Part shown: one piece after another, positions 52,013 to 62,103 of the stretch
Position numbering within the stretch: the stretch's first letter is position 1
Layout of the letters: each line of letters opens with the position of its first letter
Source: Synechococcus sp. UW105
Lineage (GTDB): Bacteria; Cyanobacteriota; Cyanobacteriia; PCC-6307; Cyanobiaceae
Reading direction: 5' to 3'
Length of the DNA: 64,000 bases
Assembly: GCF_900473935.1 (NCBI RefSeq)
Contig: NZ_UCNN01000008.1
Span: 62,001 to 126,000, forward strand
Notes under the pieces: generated by a model
Seen by the model: only the letters and a program-made list of their open reading frames with translations
The model's database searches: none
Told to the model about the DNA's origin: nothing
Made by a program: the position numbers and the translations under genes

Positions 52013-52174
52013 TCACTGCTCACGGACATAACCGACGATCCACACCACCACAAACGCCAACGACGAGACTCCGAGATAAATCAGGGCCCACTTCTGCAGG
52101 CTGGCAATCTCCCAGCCGAACAAAAGACCATCGGCCGCATCCCCGGCAGTGGTGAAGGCAAGGGTGAAGGCCAT
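52013..52174 (-). CDS. possible 53-residue single-helix membrane protein
   Basis: From the ATG at 52174 the frame encodes AGDAADGLLFGWEIASLQKW followed by one membrane helix, ALIYLGVSSLAFVVVWIVGYV, and a short charged end. It lies between the small conserved gene and divergent purT. Upstream extension to 52273 would overlap purT. No family recognised. Confidence 0.55.
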   Translation of the reverse strand: MAFTLAFTTAGDAADGLLFGWEIASLQKWALIYLGVSSLAFVVVWIVGYVREQ

Positions 52175-52220
52175 GGCCGGCGAAGAGCGAAGATCGCACC
52201 ATGCTGATGCCTGGCCGTCC

Positions 52221-53387
52221 ATGACCGTATTTCCCAAAACCGTGATGCTTCTAGGCAGCGGCGAACTGGGCAAAGAAGTGGTGATCGCAGCCCAACGCCT
52301 TGGCTGCCGGGTGATCGCCTGCGACCGCTATGCCCAGGCGCCTGCCATGCAAGTCGCCGATCAAGCCGAGGTGTTCGCCATGACGGATGCCGCGGCCTTG
52401 CAGGACGTGGTGCGCCGCCACAAACCTGATGTGGTGATTCCCGAGATCGAAGCCCTGGCGGTCGACGCCTTGCAGTCTCTCGAAGATGAGGGGATCCAGG
52501 TGATCCCCACGGCTAGAGCCACGGCGGTGACCATGAACCGCGACCGCATCAGAGATCTGGCGTCCGATGCACTGGGACTGCGCACGGCCCGCTTCGCTTA
52601 TGCCACCAACCTTGAAGAACTGAGATCAGCCGCCATTCCCCTGGGCTGGCCCGTGGTGGTGAAGCCGGTGATGAGCTCGTCCGGCAAAGGCCAAAGCGTG
52701 GTTCACAACGCCGACGAACTGGAACAGGCCTGGCAGACCGCCGTATCGGGTGCCAGGGGCAGCAGCGAGCGGGTGATCGTCGAGGAATTCTTGAACTTCG
52801 AGTTAGAGATCACCTTGCTCACCATCCGCCAAGCCAATGGCCCCACCCTGTTCTGCCCACCGATCGGCCATGAACAAAGCGGCGGTGACTATCAGTGCAG
52901 CTGGCAACCCGCAGCTCTAAGTGCCGCCCAACTGAACCAGGCTCAAACCATGGCTCGCACTGTCACTGACAATCTCGGCGGCGTGGGACTGTTCGGCGTT
53001 GAATTCTTTCTGTGCGGCGATGACGTGGTGTTCTCTGAACTCTCACCCCGGCCTCATGACACCGGTCTAGTCACGCTGACCAGCCAGAACCTGAACGAGT
53101 TCGAATTGCACCTCAGGGCAGTGCTAGGGCTCCCGATACCTTCAATCCAATGCCAAAGCCCCTCAGCCAGCCGTGTGATCTTGGCGGATGCCCAGCTGCC
53201 TAGCGTCCGTTATTCCGGAGTGGGAGAGGCCCTGGAAGAAGCCGATAGCCAGGTGCTGTTGTTCGGCAAACCTGATGCTCGCCCCGGCCGGCGCATGGGG
53301 GTGGTGTTAGCCCGCGGTCAAGACGTCGCTGAGGCGCAGACCAAGGCTGACCGGGCAGCCGGCAGGATCAAGGTCATGCCCGGTTGA
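52221..53387 (+). CDS. purT: formate-dependent GAR transformylase PurT
   Basis: The 388-residue ATP-grasp enzyme makes formyl-GAR from GAR, formate and ATP in purine synthesis. Motifs are VMLLGSGELGKEVVIAAQRLG near residue 9, VIPEIEALAVDALQSLEDEG near 75, VVVKPVMSSSGKGQSVV near 150 and FSELSPRPHDTGLVTL near 272. The ATG at 52221 gives almost the E. coli length. PurU, which produces formate, is encoded elsewhere in the window. Confidence 0.96.
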   Translation: MTVFPKTVMLLGSGELGKEVVIAAQRLGCRVIACDRYAQAPAMQVADQAEVFAMTDAAALQDVVRRHKPDVVIPEIEALAVDALQSLEDEGIQVIPTARATAVTMNRDRIRDLASDALGLRTARFAYATNLEELRSAAIPLGWPVVVKPVMSSSGKGQSVVHNADELEQAWQTAVSGARGSSERVIVEEFLNFELEITLLTIRQANGPTLFCPPIGHEQSGGDYQCSWQPAALSAAQLNQAQTMARTVTDNLGGVGLFGVEFFLCGDDVVFSELSPRPHDTGLVTLTSQNLNEFELHLRAVLGLPIPSIQCQSPSASRVILADAQLPSVRYSGVGEALEEADSQVLLFGKPDARPGRRMGVVLARGQDVAEAQTKADRAAGRIKVMPG

Positions 53388-53394
53388 AAGCAGC

Positions 53395-55539
53395 TCAACG
53401 ACGGCTGAGGAATCGGTAGTGCTGGAGACCTTCCAGCACTCCTGACATCGACTGACGGCTGGCGAAGAACACTCTTTGTTGATGGCGGAAGCTGTCCAGG
53501 CTGGGGTCGTGCTCCGCCAACACCACAGTGGCGGGAAGCCCCCGTACCAATTCACCATCACCCTGCTCACTGGCCACCACCAAGATGCGCTCGAGGGGAA
53601 GACCCCAACGGAGGGAAAGGAAACGGATCGCCTCGCTGCGCGAAGCCCGCATCGGCACCACATCCAGAAACCAATGGCAGCGCAGTGACGGACGCGCCGC
53701 CTGTTGACGCTGACGCAATCGCTGGCGCACCAGAGGAAGGATCCCTTCCCCAGACTGACGGAGCAGGTAACTCACTTTGAAGTCCCCCTGATGCTCAGGT
53801 TCCTGCAGCTTCAAATGGGCTCCAAGATCCTGAAGGGTCGTTTCTACCCGCTCGCGGTTCCAATCCACCGCGATCATGCGCGACCACTCTGGATCGGAGC
53901 TGTTCTCCTGGCCGTAAACGATCTCTGTGCCAGCTCGGGTGATCCACACGCCTGGGTCGGGCAGATGTAACTCAGTGAACCGATGTCTGGCGACAGCCAA
54001 TGACCGACCCGTGAGAATGCCAAGGGCACTTGGGCGTCCTGACCGAGCGTCCTTCTCCAGATGCTGGCGCAGAGCCACCAAGCCATCCCCAGCCGGCAAC
54101 TCGAGGCTGTGATCGAGATCGAGAAGGAAAAGGCGATCGGCCAGACGACTGGGCACTGCTGAAGAATCACCAGAGCGCGCCACGGCCGGCTGACGTGCCT
54201 CCAGCTTGCCTTGCATCAGGGCGAGATAGGAGCAGATATGGGCATCCCAACTGAAATGACGGCTGACGGCTTCAATACCGTTGTCACGCCAGCGATGCCA
54301 ACGGGCCTGATCGGCTCCAGCCTGTTCAAGACCGTCCTGCACGGCCTCGAGGTCAGTGACATCCACCAGCAATCCGTTCTCGCAGCGGGCAAGGATGTCG
54401 CGGGGACCTCCGTCATCGGTGGCCACCATCGGCAGACCGCAGGCTGCAGCCTCAAGCAGGGTGAGCCCAAAGGGCTCGGTGAGAGCCGGATTCACAAACA
54501 GACCCTGACGCTGCGCCGCCCAGCGATAGACGGCGGGTATCTGCTCACGGCGATGTTGCTTCGGATAAGCCACCTGGCCGTAAAGGTCATAACGATCAAC
54601 CAGATCGAAAACCTGCTGGAACACATCCCGTTGCTGCTTCTCGAGCTGGCGGGGGTCCTCCCGGCAACCCAGCACGAGCACCAGATTGTGGCGTTCGCGG
54701 AGGACGGCGGAACGTCCGAAAGCCTCGACCAATGCAGGGATGTTTTTACGTCGCACAGCCCGGGAGATCGCCAAAAGGGGCGGCAACTCCGGATCCCGTA
54801 AGAACGGCCCTAAGAGAGCATCCAATGCCTCAGCTTCTGCGCCGGTGGGTTGAGGATGAAAACGACGGGCATCCACGCCAGGCGGAACCACTTCAGCGCG
54901 CTCAACCTGAAAACGGCCATAACGGGCGTACTGCTCCTGGACCTCTTGACGGGTACTGGTCACCACCAGATCCGCATGCGCCAAGGCAAGCTCCTCGGCA
55001 TCGATACGACGACTAATCGAATACGACTGCTCAATCTGATCGTGATCGCCTCCTGCCGCGAGCAAGCGTCGCAACTTCTCGCGACCAAGGGAATGACCGG
55101 TGAACACCAGTGGGATTCCGAGGCGACGACTCACTAATGCCCCGACGTAACCAGCATCGGCGTAATGCGCATGAATCCAGTCGGGTCTGTGCTCAGGCTG
55201 CTGAAGACGGGCCACAAGCTGATCGGCCAGATCATCGAGATGGGGCCAGAGCTGCTCCTTGCGCAGATAACGACGCGGTCCGAAAGGAAAGCGCAGGATG
55301 GACGCTCCAGGAGCAATCTCCTCGTGCGGCTGTGCATAGTCCTGAGAGACCCGCCGGTCCTGGACCAAACGTGTCACCACTTCGACCCGTTCGACCTCCG
55401 GACGAGCAGCCAGGCCACGGGCAAGTTCAAGAACGTAGAGGGTCTGGCCACCGGTATCGGCATCTCGGCCAAGCTCAAGATCACGGGAACGGAAGAGACC
55501 GTGCAGGTGCAGTTGCAACAACTTGAATCCCACACTCAC
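53395..55539 (-). CDS. sucrose-phosphate synthase with C-terminal phosphatase-like domain
   Basis: From the GTG at 55539 the protein has 714 residues. The N-terminal two thirds is a GT-B synthase: LHGLFRSRDLELGRDADTGGQ near residue 10, VFTGHSLGREKLRRLL near 147, SRAVRRKNIPALVEAFG near 260 and ALTEPFGLTLLEAAACGLP near 345. The last third is a sucrose-phosphatase-like HAD domain (LLDLDHSLE, ILTGRS). Sucrose is a compatible solute in these organisms. The HAD motifs are partly altered, so phosphatase activity is doubtful. The longer frame to 55578 is not needed. Confidence 0.92.
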   Translation of the reverse strand: MSVGFKLLQLHLHGLFRSRDLELGRDADTGGQTLYVLELARGLAARPEVERVEVVTRLVQDRRVSQDYAQPHEEIAPGASILRFPFGPRRYLRKEQLWPHLDDLADQLVARLQQPEHRPDWIHAHYADAGYVGALVSRRLGIPLVFTGHSLGREKLRRLLAAGGDHDQIEQSYSISRRIDAEELALAHADLVVTSTRQEVQEQYARYGRFQVERAEVVPPGVDARRFHPQPTGAEAEALDALLGPFLRDPELPPLLAISRAVRRKNIPALVEAFGRSAVLRERHNLVLVLGCREDPRQLEKQQRDVFQQVFDLVDRYDLYGQVAYPKQHRREQIPAVYRWAAQRQGLFVNPALTEPFGLTLLEAAACGLPMVATDDGGPRDILARCENGLLVDVTDLEAVQDGLEQAGADQARWHRWRDNGIEAVSRHFSWDAHICSYLALMQGKLEARQPAVARSGDSSAVPSRLADRLFLLDLDHSLELPAGDGLVALRQHLEKDARSGRPSALGILTGRSLAVARHRFTELHLPDPGVWITRAGTEIVYGQENSSDPEWSRMIAVDWNRERVETTLQDLGAHLKLQEPEHQGDFKVSYLLRQSGEGILPLVRQRLRQRQQAARPSLRCHWFLDVVPMRASRSEAIRFLSLRWGLPLERILVVASEQGDGELVRGLPATVVLAEHDPSLDSFRHQQRVFFASRQSMSGVLEGLQHYRFLSRR

Positions 55540-55777
55540 CCCTAATGCACAACGCGACAGACCAAAAGGCCTGATCAAGGGTTAGGGGCATCCACCATCA
55601 AAAATGTGAAAAAAAGCTGAGAAATCAAGCGAACTCCAACAAAGAAATCTCGCAAATCCATGCCAGCACAGGCATTTCTGGGATTGCTCTGCAAACGGGG
55701 CTCAGTCTGAATGCTAAGCAAATGCAAACTTTCAGCGGTTGCCTGATCCATGCAACTGGTTTAAGAACCGACGCAAC

Positions 55778-57298
55778 TCATAGCTGGGAGGTGACATCCA
55801 CCAAGGGAATGCGATCACTGCCCCAACCTCCACCATCAAACCGAAAGGACGAGGCAGGTTGCAGCTGCTGGTTGATCCATGCCTCAATCAAGGGTGCCAA
55901 CACCGGCGCTGTTGTGGCTGCGCTGGGAGCACGCAGATTGAAATGGCCACCACCCGATGCCAAAACCAATCGGTGGCCATTCGCCAGAGGTCGACCGTTG
56001 CGCAATGGGGTGACCGCTTCCGGCCCGGAAGGCACCAACCAATCACCACTACCACTCACCAAAAGCACCTTGGCCGTGAGTTCATGGCCGCTACCGGGAT
56101 CAAACAGAAGACGCAAAGGCGGGCTAACCGCAACCGCCACCTTGATACGCGGGTCCCCCAAAGAACCATCCGAAGCCACTTTGAGCCAACTGCACTGGAG
56201 CAGCCAACTGAGGTTGCGTTCAGGATCTCGAGGATCCTGACAACGGGCCATCAGCTGTTCATCGGTCGTGCGCAGACCAGCCACTTGCAACGTGGTGGTG
56301 GCTCCCCAGGAATGCCCCACCATCGCCACCGCATCGGTATCGAGCCCAACACCAGGCAAGAGATCACCGGCCGCCACGGCATCAATCAAGGCGGTGACAT
56401 CGAGCGGCCTAAGACGCAACTCATCGGCTTGCGGTGGCGGCTGATCTCCCATCAACATTGCCTGCTGCTGAGCCAGATCACTGCCTTGATGAACTGGCAA
56501 CACCACCGTGTAACCACGGGACGCCAACCACTGGGCCCAACCCTCAAAACTGGCCGGTTCATCCCAAAGGCCATGGGAGATCACCACTAACTGACCATTG
56601 GCGTCAGCACTGGGCTGGAGGATCACGAGCTCAAGCGGCCGCGATCGATGGGCCGCCGCAATTGATGTCTGCATGCGCCTCCAGCCTCGCCGTTGCAACA
56701 GCTCGGCCGCTAGAGCGACATCAACCGACTGCTCCTCTCGGCCAGCAGCGATCAGCAGCTGAGCCGAACGCTGATGACGTGCCAAACGGTTGGCATAGAA
56801 CACCAAGGCCTGCAGATCAATCGATGCCGTCGTTCCCGGTAGATGGCGCAGCAAACCGAGGAGATTGGACTGGTCATCTCGGTAGGCCGCCTTCAGAGCT
56901 GATCTCAGATCTGCACCAGTCAAGGGGCCCGACAGACCCTCGACATCCATCAGTTCTGAAGCCGCCAGTAGGGCCTGCTCAAACAAAGGCTGACCGGCCG
57001 ATTCGCTCAAGAAACCAACACTCTGGTCCGGCAGCGGAGCCGTCAGCATCTGCTCCAGAACCCGAGTGACCGCCCCCTCGCCAACGCGATCAAGCTCCGC
57101 TAAATCTGGATTCGCCAGTAACAACTGCTGAGCAGTCTCCGCCTGACCGAGCTCAAAGCTCACCTCGGTCTCCAACAGGGGCAAGATCATGCGCAAGCGT
57201 TCGATAGCACGACTCGGCAGAGGCATCAGAGCAATCAGAACGCCGCTCAACGCCACCAGAGTGGAAGTGAGCAGACCATGCTTCCGAACTTTGATCAC
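55778..57298 (-). CDS. alpha/beta hydrolase with cyanobacterial N-terminal domain (DUF1400-like)
   Basis: The 506-residue protein has a signal peptide (LVALSGVLIALMPLPSRAIE), then a helical domain of about 200 residues as in DUF1400, then an alpha/beta hydrolase fold: LVVISHGLWDEPASFEGWAQWL near 240, and the nucleophile elbow GHSWGA near 325. The catalytic His may be in ASGGGHFNLRAP near 455. Likely an exported esterase or lipase-like enzyme. It overlaps uvrA by four bases (GTGA) and begins with GTG. Confidence 0.85.
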   Translation of the reverse strand: MIKVRKHGLLTSTLVALSGVLIALMPLPSRAIERLRMILPLLETEVSFELGQAETAQQLLLANPDLAELDRVGEGAVTRVLEQMLTAPLPDQSVGFLSESAGQPLFEQALLAASELMDVEGLSGPLTGADLRSALKAAYRDDQSNLLGLLRHLPGTTASIDLQALVFYANRLARHQRSAQLLIAAGREEQSVDVALAAELLQRRGWRRMQTSIAAAHRSRPLELVILQPSADANGQLVVISHGLWDEPASFEGWAQWLASRGYTVVLPVHQGSDLAQQQAMLMGDQPPPQADELRLRPLDVTALIDAVAAGDLLPGVGLDTDAVAMVGHSWGATTTLQVAGLRTTDEQLMARCQDPRDPERNLSWLLQCSWLKVASDGSLGDPRIKVAVAVSPPLRLLFDPGSGHELTAKVLLVSGSGDWLVPSGPEAVTPLRNGRPLANGHRLVLASGGGHFNLRAPSAATTAPVLAPLIEAWINQQLQPASSFRFDGGGWGSDRIPLVDVTSQL

Positions 57299-60270
57299 GC
57301 AGCCTCCGGAAGGATCTCCGCTGGATGTTGTTCAAGCACCTTGGCCAGATAACGACCCGTATGACTGGTCGGATGCTGAGCCACCTCCTCCGGTGTGCCA
57401 CAGACCAGCACTTGGCCACCCTTGTCGCCCCCTTCAGGACCAAGATCGATCAACCAATCGGAACAACGAATCACATCCAGATTGTGCTCGATGCAGACAA
57501 TCGAATTGCCCTTATCCACAAGCCGCTGCATCACATCCATGAGCTTGTGCACGTCATAGAAGCTCAAACCTGTGGTGGGCTCATCGATCAAGTAGAGGGT
57601 CTTGCCAGTGGCCCGCCGGGACAACTCCGTCGCCAGCTTCACGCGCTGGGCCTCACCGCCCGACAACGTGGGCGCCGGCTGCCCGAGTTTGACGTAACCG
57701 AGCCCAACATCCACCAGGGTGCGCAGACGGTCCGCTGCCTGGGGGATCGCCGAGAACACTTCAGCGGCCTGCTCCACCGTCATCTCCAGAACGTCAGCGA
57801 TGGTGTGGCCCTTGTAGGTGACCTGCAAGGTTTCGCGGTTGAAGCGAGCCCCCTTACAGACGTCGCATTGCACATAGACATCGGGCAGAAAATTCATCTC
57901 AATCACGTTCACACCCTGACCACGACAGGCCTCGCAGCGACCACCCTTGACGTTGAAGCTGAACTGTCCCACCTGATAGCCGCGGGCCTTGGCCTCCACC
58001 GTGGCAGCAAACACCTGACGAATCGGATCAAAAGCACCCGTATAAGTGGCTGGATTAGAGCGAGGGGTGCGACCGATCGGTGACTGATCAATCACGATCA
58101 CCTTGTCGATCGATTTGAGACCACGCAATTCACCCAAACCGGCTGGAAAAGGCACCTTGTGACCCAAACCGTTCTCCAGCGCGGGATGCAACAGCTCGTT
58201 CACCAGAGTGCTCTTACCGCTCCCGCTCACACCGGTCACCGAAACGAGCCTGCCAAGCGGAAACTCAACACTGACATCGCAAAGATTGTTGCGTGTGCAA
58301 TTGAGCAACTTGAGGCTGCGAGTACTCCCATGGCGCCGCTCTGCCGGCGTCGGAATGGATCGCCGACCGCTGAGATAGGCACCGGTGAGTGACTGCTCAG
58401 CTTCAAGCAGTTCCTTCAGGTTGCCCTCAGCAACGATATGACCACCGTGTACACCCGCTCCTGGGCCGATATCAACGAGGTGATCAGCGGCCCGAATCGT
58501 GTCCTCATCGTGCTCCACGACAACCAGAGTGTTTCCCAGGTCGCGCAAACGATGCAGCGTGGCCAGCAGTCGATCGTTATCGCGCTGGTGCAAGCCGATG
58601 CTGGGTTCATCAAGCACATACAGCACACCGGTGAGTCCGGCACCGATCTGAGTCGCGAGCCGGATGCGCTGCGCTTCACCACCTGAAAGCGTCATCGCCG
58701 GCCGATCCAAACTCAGGTAGTCGAGGCCCACATCCAGCAGAAAGCGCAGACGCATGCGGATCTCGCGAAGCACCAGATCACCGATTTGCATCTGGCGAGG
58801 ATTGAGCAGTGGCTCACATCCCTCGGAAGCCCCCACACCCATCAGCTGTTCAATTCGCTCCAGGGTCTGACCCACACTCACAGCCGTGAGCTCAGGAATC
58901 CTGAACGGGCCAACCTTCACTGCCAAGGCTTCTGGCCGCAGGCGCTGACCGGCGCAACTGGCGCACGGCACCAACTCTAGATACTTCTCCAACTTTTGGC
59001 GCTGGGCCTCCCCGCTGGCATCGCGGAGTTGTCGCTCCAAGATGGGGAGAATGCCCTCGAACGGGCGCGTATAGCCAGAGCTCTTGCGAAAGCGGCTATC
59101 GGCCTGGATCAGAATCGGTTCACGACTGCCATGCAGCAACACATCTCGCTGCTCATCCGTGAGCTCTTGCCAGGGGGTTTTGATCTCAAAGCCGAAGGCT
59201 TCGCCAACGGAGTAGAGCAAGGAAAAGTAGTAGGAATTATCTTTCTCAGCCCAGGGAGCAACAGCGGCATACACGGGCAAGGATGGATCGGGCACCACCC
59301 TCTCCGCGGTGAACTTGCGTAAATGACCGATGCCATGACAGGCCTCGCAGGCTCCGTACGGGCTGTTGAAAGAAAAGAGCCGTGGTGACAGCTCTTCCAT
59401 CACGGCGCCGTGAACCGGACACGCAAAGTTCTCGGAATAAAGACGCTCGCGTTCCAGACCTTCGGGAAGCTCTTCGCCTTTCTTCGGCACCACCTCCACT
59501 AAGGCCAAGCCGTCGCCGCGCTTCAACGCTGTGCGCAGGGAATCGGTGAGGCGTTCCTGGATTCCCTCCCGAGCCACCAAACGATCAACGACCACCTCGA
59601 TGTTGTGGCTCTGGTTCTTATCCAGCTCAATGTTGTCGGCAAGCTCACGCACCTCTCCGTTGATGCGAACACGAGCAAAGCCCTCAGCAGCCAAACCACT
59701 AATCAACTTGCTGTGGGTGCCCTTCTTACCGCGCACCACCGGTGCCAGCAGCTGATACCGGGTGGCCTCCGGCAAGGTGAGGATCTGATCGACCATCTCA
59801 TCGATGGTCTGAGGCCGGATTGAACGTCCACACTTCGGGCAATGAGGCTCTCCGGCACGACCGAAAAGCAAGCGCAGATAGTCCTGAATCTCCGTGACCG
59901 TTCCCACCGTCGAACGGGGGTTATGGCTAGTGGATTTCTGATCGATGGAGATCGCAGGGGAAAGCCCCTCAATCGCATCCACATCCGGCTTATCCACCTG
60001 TCCGAGGAACTGGCGGGCGTAGGCGGAAAGACTCTCCACGTACCGTCGCTGACCCTCAGCGAAGATCGTGTCGAAAGCCAACGAGCTCTTACCGCTCCCG
60101 CTCACACCTGTGAACACCACCATCTTGTTGCGAGGGATGGTGACGTCGACGTTCTTGAGATTGTGCTGACGGGCTCCACGCACCCGGATCACACCTTCCG
60201 ATGAACTTCCAGCAAGATTCACCGGCGGCCTGAACTCAGCATCCGTCGAGTTGGAAGCAACAGGCCGCAT
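57295..60270 (-). CDS. uvrA: excinuclease ABC subunit A (UvrA)
   Basis: The 991-residue nucleotide-excision-repair ATPase finds bulky DNA damage. Walker A motifs are GVSGSGKSSLAFDT near residue 55 and GVSGSGKSTLVNEL near 680; ABC signatures are LSGGEAQRIRLATQIG and LSGGEAQRVKLATELS. Zinc-binding Cys pairs are in CPVHG/CEACHG near 285-315 and CEACRGQG/CDVCKG near 775-805. UvrB and UvrC are not in the window. Confidence 0.98.
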   Translation of the reverse strand: MRPVASNSTDAEFRPPVNLAGSSSEGVIRVRGARQHNLKNVDVTIPRNKMVVFTGVSGSGKSSLAFDTIFAEGQRRYVESLSAYARQFLGQVDKPDVDAIEGLSPAISIDQKSTSHNPRSTVGTVTEIQDYLRLLFGRAGEPHCPKCGRSIRPQTIDEMVDQILTLPEATRYQLLAPVVRGKKGTHSKLISGLAAEGFARVRINGEVRELADNIELDKNQSHNIEVVVDRLVAREGIQERLTDSLRTALKRGDGLALVEVVPKKGEELPEGLERERLYSENFACPVHGAVMEELSPRLFSFNSPYGACEACHGIGHLRKFTAERVVPDPSLPVYAAVAPWAEKDNSYYFSLLYSVGEAFGFEIKTPWQELTDEQRDVLLHGSREPILIQADSRFRKSSGYTRPFEGILPILERQLRDASGEAQRQKLEKYLELVPCASCAGQRLRPEALAVKVGPFRIPELTAVSVGQTLERIEQLMGVGASEGCEPLLNPRQMQIGDLVLREIRMRLRFLLDVGLDYLSLDRPAMTLSGGEAQRIRLATQIGAGLTGVLYVLDEPSIGLHQRDNDRLLATLHRLRDLGNTLVVVEHDEDTIRAADHLVDIGPGAGVHGGHIVAEGNLKELLEAEQSLTGAYLSGRRSIPTPAERRHGSTRSLKLLNCTRNNLCDVSVEFPLGRLVSVTGVSGSGKSTLVNELLHPALENGLGHKVPFPAGLGELRGLKSIDKVIVIDQSPIGRTPRSNPATYTGAFDPIRQVFAATVEAKARGYQVGQFSFNVKGGRCEACRGQGVNVIEMNFLPDVYVQCDVCKGARFNRETLQVTYKGHTIADVLEMTVEQAAEVFSAIPQAADRLRTLVDVGLGYVKLGQPAPTLSGGEAQRVKLATELSRRATGKTLYLIDEPTTGLSFYDVHKLMDVMQRLVDKGNSIVCIEHNLDVIRCSDWLIDLGPEGGDKGGQVLVCGTPEEVAQHPTSHTGRYLAKVLEQHPAEILPEAA

Positions 60271-60321
60271 GCAGCGCTCTTCAGCAGCCCAGCAGTGTAG
60301 AGAGACTGACGGACCGATTGG

Positions 60322-62028
60322 TCAGGCCGCCCGCTGATCCAAAAGACTTGCGGCATAAGCACGCGCTTCACCAAGATCACCGCCGGCAAGCTCCGCCAGT
60401 TCCTGCTGCCTGGCCTGAGTGTCCCGCAGCTGGGACACTCGCGAACGGGTCTGACCGTCAACGACGGTTTTACTGACACGGAAATGGTGATCGGCAGCAG
60501 CAGCAACCAGCGGTTGATGGGTCACACAGAAGACCTGTCGACGGCTAGCCATCGTGCGCAGCAAATCAGCCATCGCCCCACTGACCCGACCACTCACACC
60601 AGAGTCGATCTCATCGAAGAGCAAAGAACTGGAACCATCCACACCGGCAAGACAGGTTTTGAGCGCCAGCAGAAACCGAGACATCTCACCACCTGAAGCC
60701 ACTTCAGCCAGTGGAGCGAGAAGCTGACCGGGATTGGCGGAAAAGAGGAAATTGACGGCATCAGCACCTATTTCACTGGGATCACAGGCTGTGATTGCCA
60801 CTTGAAAGCGAACATTCGCCAACCCCATCGGCCGGAGGTGATTGAGCAGGCTCTGCTCCAGATCACTGGCAGCCTGCTCCCGCAACTGCGTCAAACGATG
60901 ATTAGCCGCATCCCTTTCGAGACGTGCCTTGGTCTCATCGGCAAGCAACTGATCAAGAGCAGCCTCTGCACCACCTTCTGTCAGCTGATCCCGCAGTGCA
61001 TCGGTCAACCGACACAGACCCGCCAGATCCAAGCCATGACGACGCTCCAACCGCTTGAGCAGAGCAAGCCGATCCTGCAATTCACTCAGCCGGGCGGGAT
61101 CACTATCGAGAACAGCTCCATAGCTCTCGAGCTCTCGAATCAGATCCCGTAATCCAGACTCCAAATCAAGGCATTGCCCACTGAGGGACTGCAAAGAAGG
61201 ATCCAGCAGTTGCATCTGCTGGAGCTCATGGCAACAGGCCAGCAAATGATCCATCGCGGACGGAGCCTGGTCGGCACCGTCCTGAAGGCGTCCGATCAAT
61301 TGCGCCAGGCCCTCGTGCAGACGCACACCATGCACGAGCCGATCCTGTTCAGCACTGAGTTGTTTGAGCTCATCGCCATCGTTGAGGGCCGCGGCCTCCA
61401 GCTCCGCCAGCAACGCCTGACGTTCCTCCAGCTGCTCCTGCCACTGATCCGCCTGTTGACGCGCCTGGTCCAACAGCGCAGAGGCTTCTCGCCATTGAAG
61501 CCACGTCACGCGCACCTCGGCTAGAGCAGTTGCCAATGGTGCTGCCCCAAGCCGATCCAGCCAGCGACGTTGCTGACCCGGCCGAGCTAACTGCTGGGTC
61601 TGCCCCTGAACAGTGAGATCGATGAGCAGTGGCCGCAGCCCAAGCACCTGCTGGCGATTAACTGCCACACCGTTGATCCGAAAACGAGAGGACAGACGCT
61701 CATCCTGTCGGCGCCACTCACGGCTCACCACCAGAGCATCAGACCCATCGTCGTCATCAGCGTCCCAAGCCAGTTGCTGCTGCTGTAACCAATCGATGAC
61801 GCCATCACTGAGAGTGAAACGGGCTTCGATTCCGGCTCGTGGCTCACCACCACGCACCAAACGAGCGGCCGCTGTTCCCTGAAGTCCGCCGAGCACCGCA
61901 TCAAGGGCGTCAAGCAACAGCGATTTACCAGCACCCGTTTCACCGGTCAGCACCGTGAAACCCGGCTCGAAATCAAGCTCCAGGCTCTCAATCAGAGCAA
62001 TGTTGTGCAGTCGCAGACCGGCTAGCAC
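60322..62028 (-). CDS. recN: DNA repair protein RecN
   Basis: The 568-residue SMC-like ATPase acts in double-strand break repair. Walker A is VLTGETGAGKSLLLDALDAVLGG near residue 30; long coiled coils occupy the middle; the C-terminal half has VASGGEMSRFLLALKTCLAG near 460 and LLFDEIDSGVSGRVSGAMADLL near 490. It starts with GTG. It lies 52 bases upstream of uvrA on the same strand, so the two repair genes may be co-transcribed. Confidence 0.95.
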   Translation of the reverse strand: MLAGLRLHNIALIESLELDFEPGFTVLTGETGAGKSLLLDALDAVLGGLQGTAAARLVRGGEPRAGIEARFTLSDGVIDWLQQQQLAWDADDDDGSDALVVSREWRRQDERLSSRFRINGVAVNRQQVLGLRPLLIDLTVQGQTQQLARPGQQRRWLDRLGAAPLATALAEVRVTWLQWREASALLDQARQQADQWQEQLEERQALLAELEAAALNDGDELKQLSAEQDRLVHGVRLHEGLAQLIGRLQDGADQAPSAMDHLLACCHELQQMQLLDPSLQSLSGQCLDLESGLRDLIRELESYGAVLDSDPARLSELQDRLALLKRLERRHGLDLAGLCRLTDALRDQLTEGGAEAALDQLLADETKARLERDAANHRLTQLREQAASDLEQSLLNHLRPMGLANVRFQVAITACDPSEIGADAVNFLFSANPGQLLAPLAEVASGGEMSRFLLALKTCLAGVDGSSSLLFDEIDSGVSGRVSGAMADLLRTMASRRQVFCVTHQPLVAAAADHHFRVSKTVVDGQTRSRVSQLRDTQARQQELAELAGGDLGEARAYAASLLDQRAA

Positions 62029-62103
62029 GGCAGCTCCTGGTGATCGGATTGACCGTAGCGGCTGCTCAGCTCGTTTAGAAGGGGGTCACTGCCAACGCCG
62101 GCT

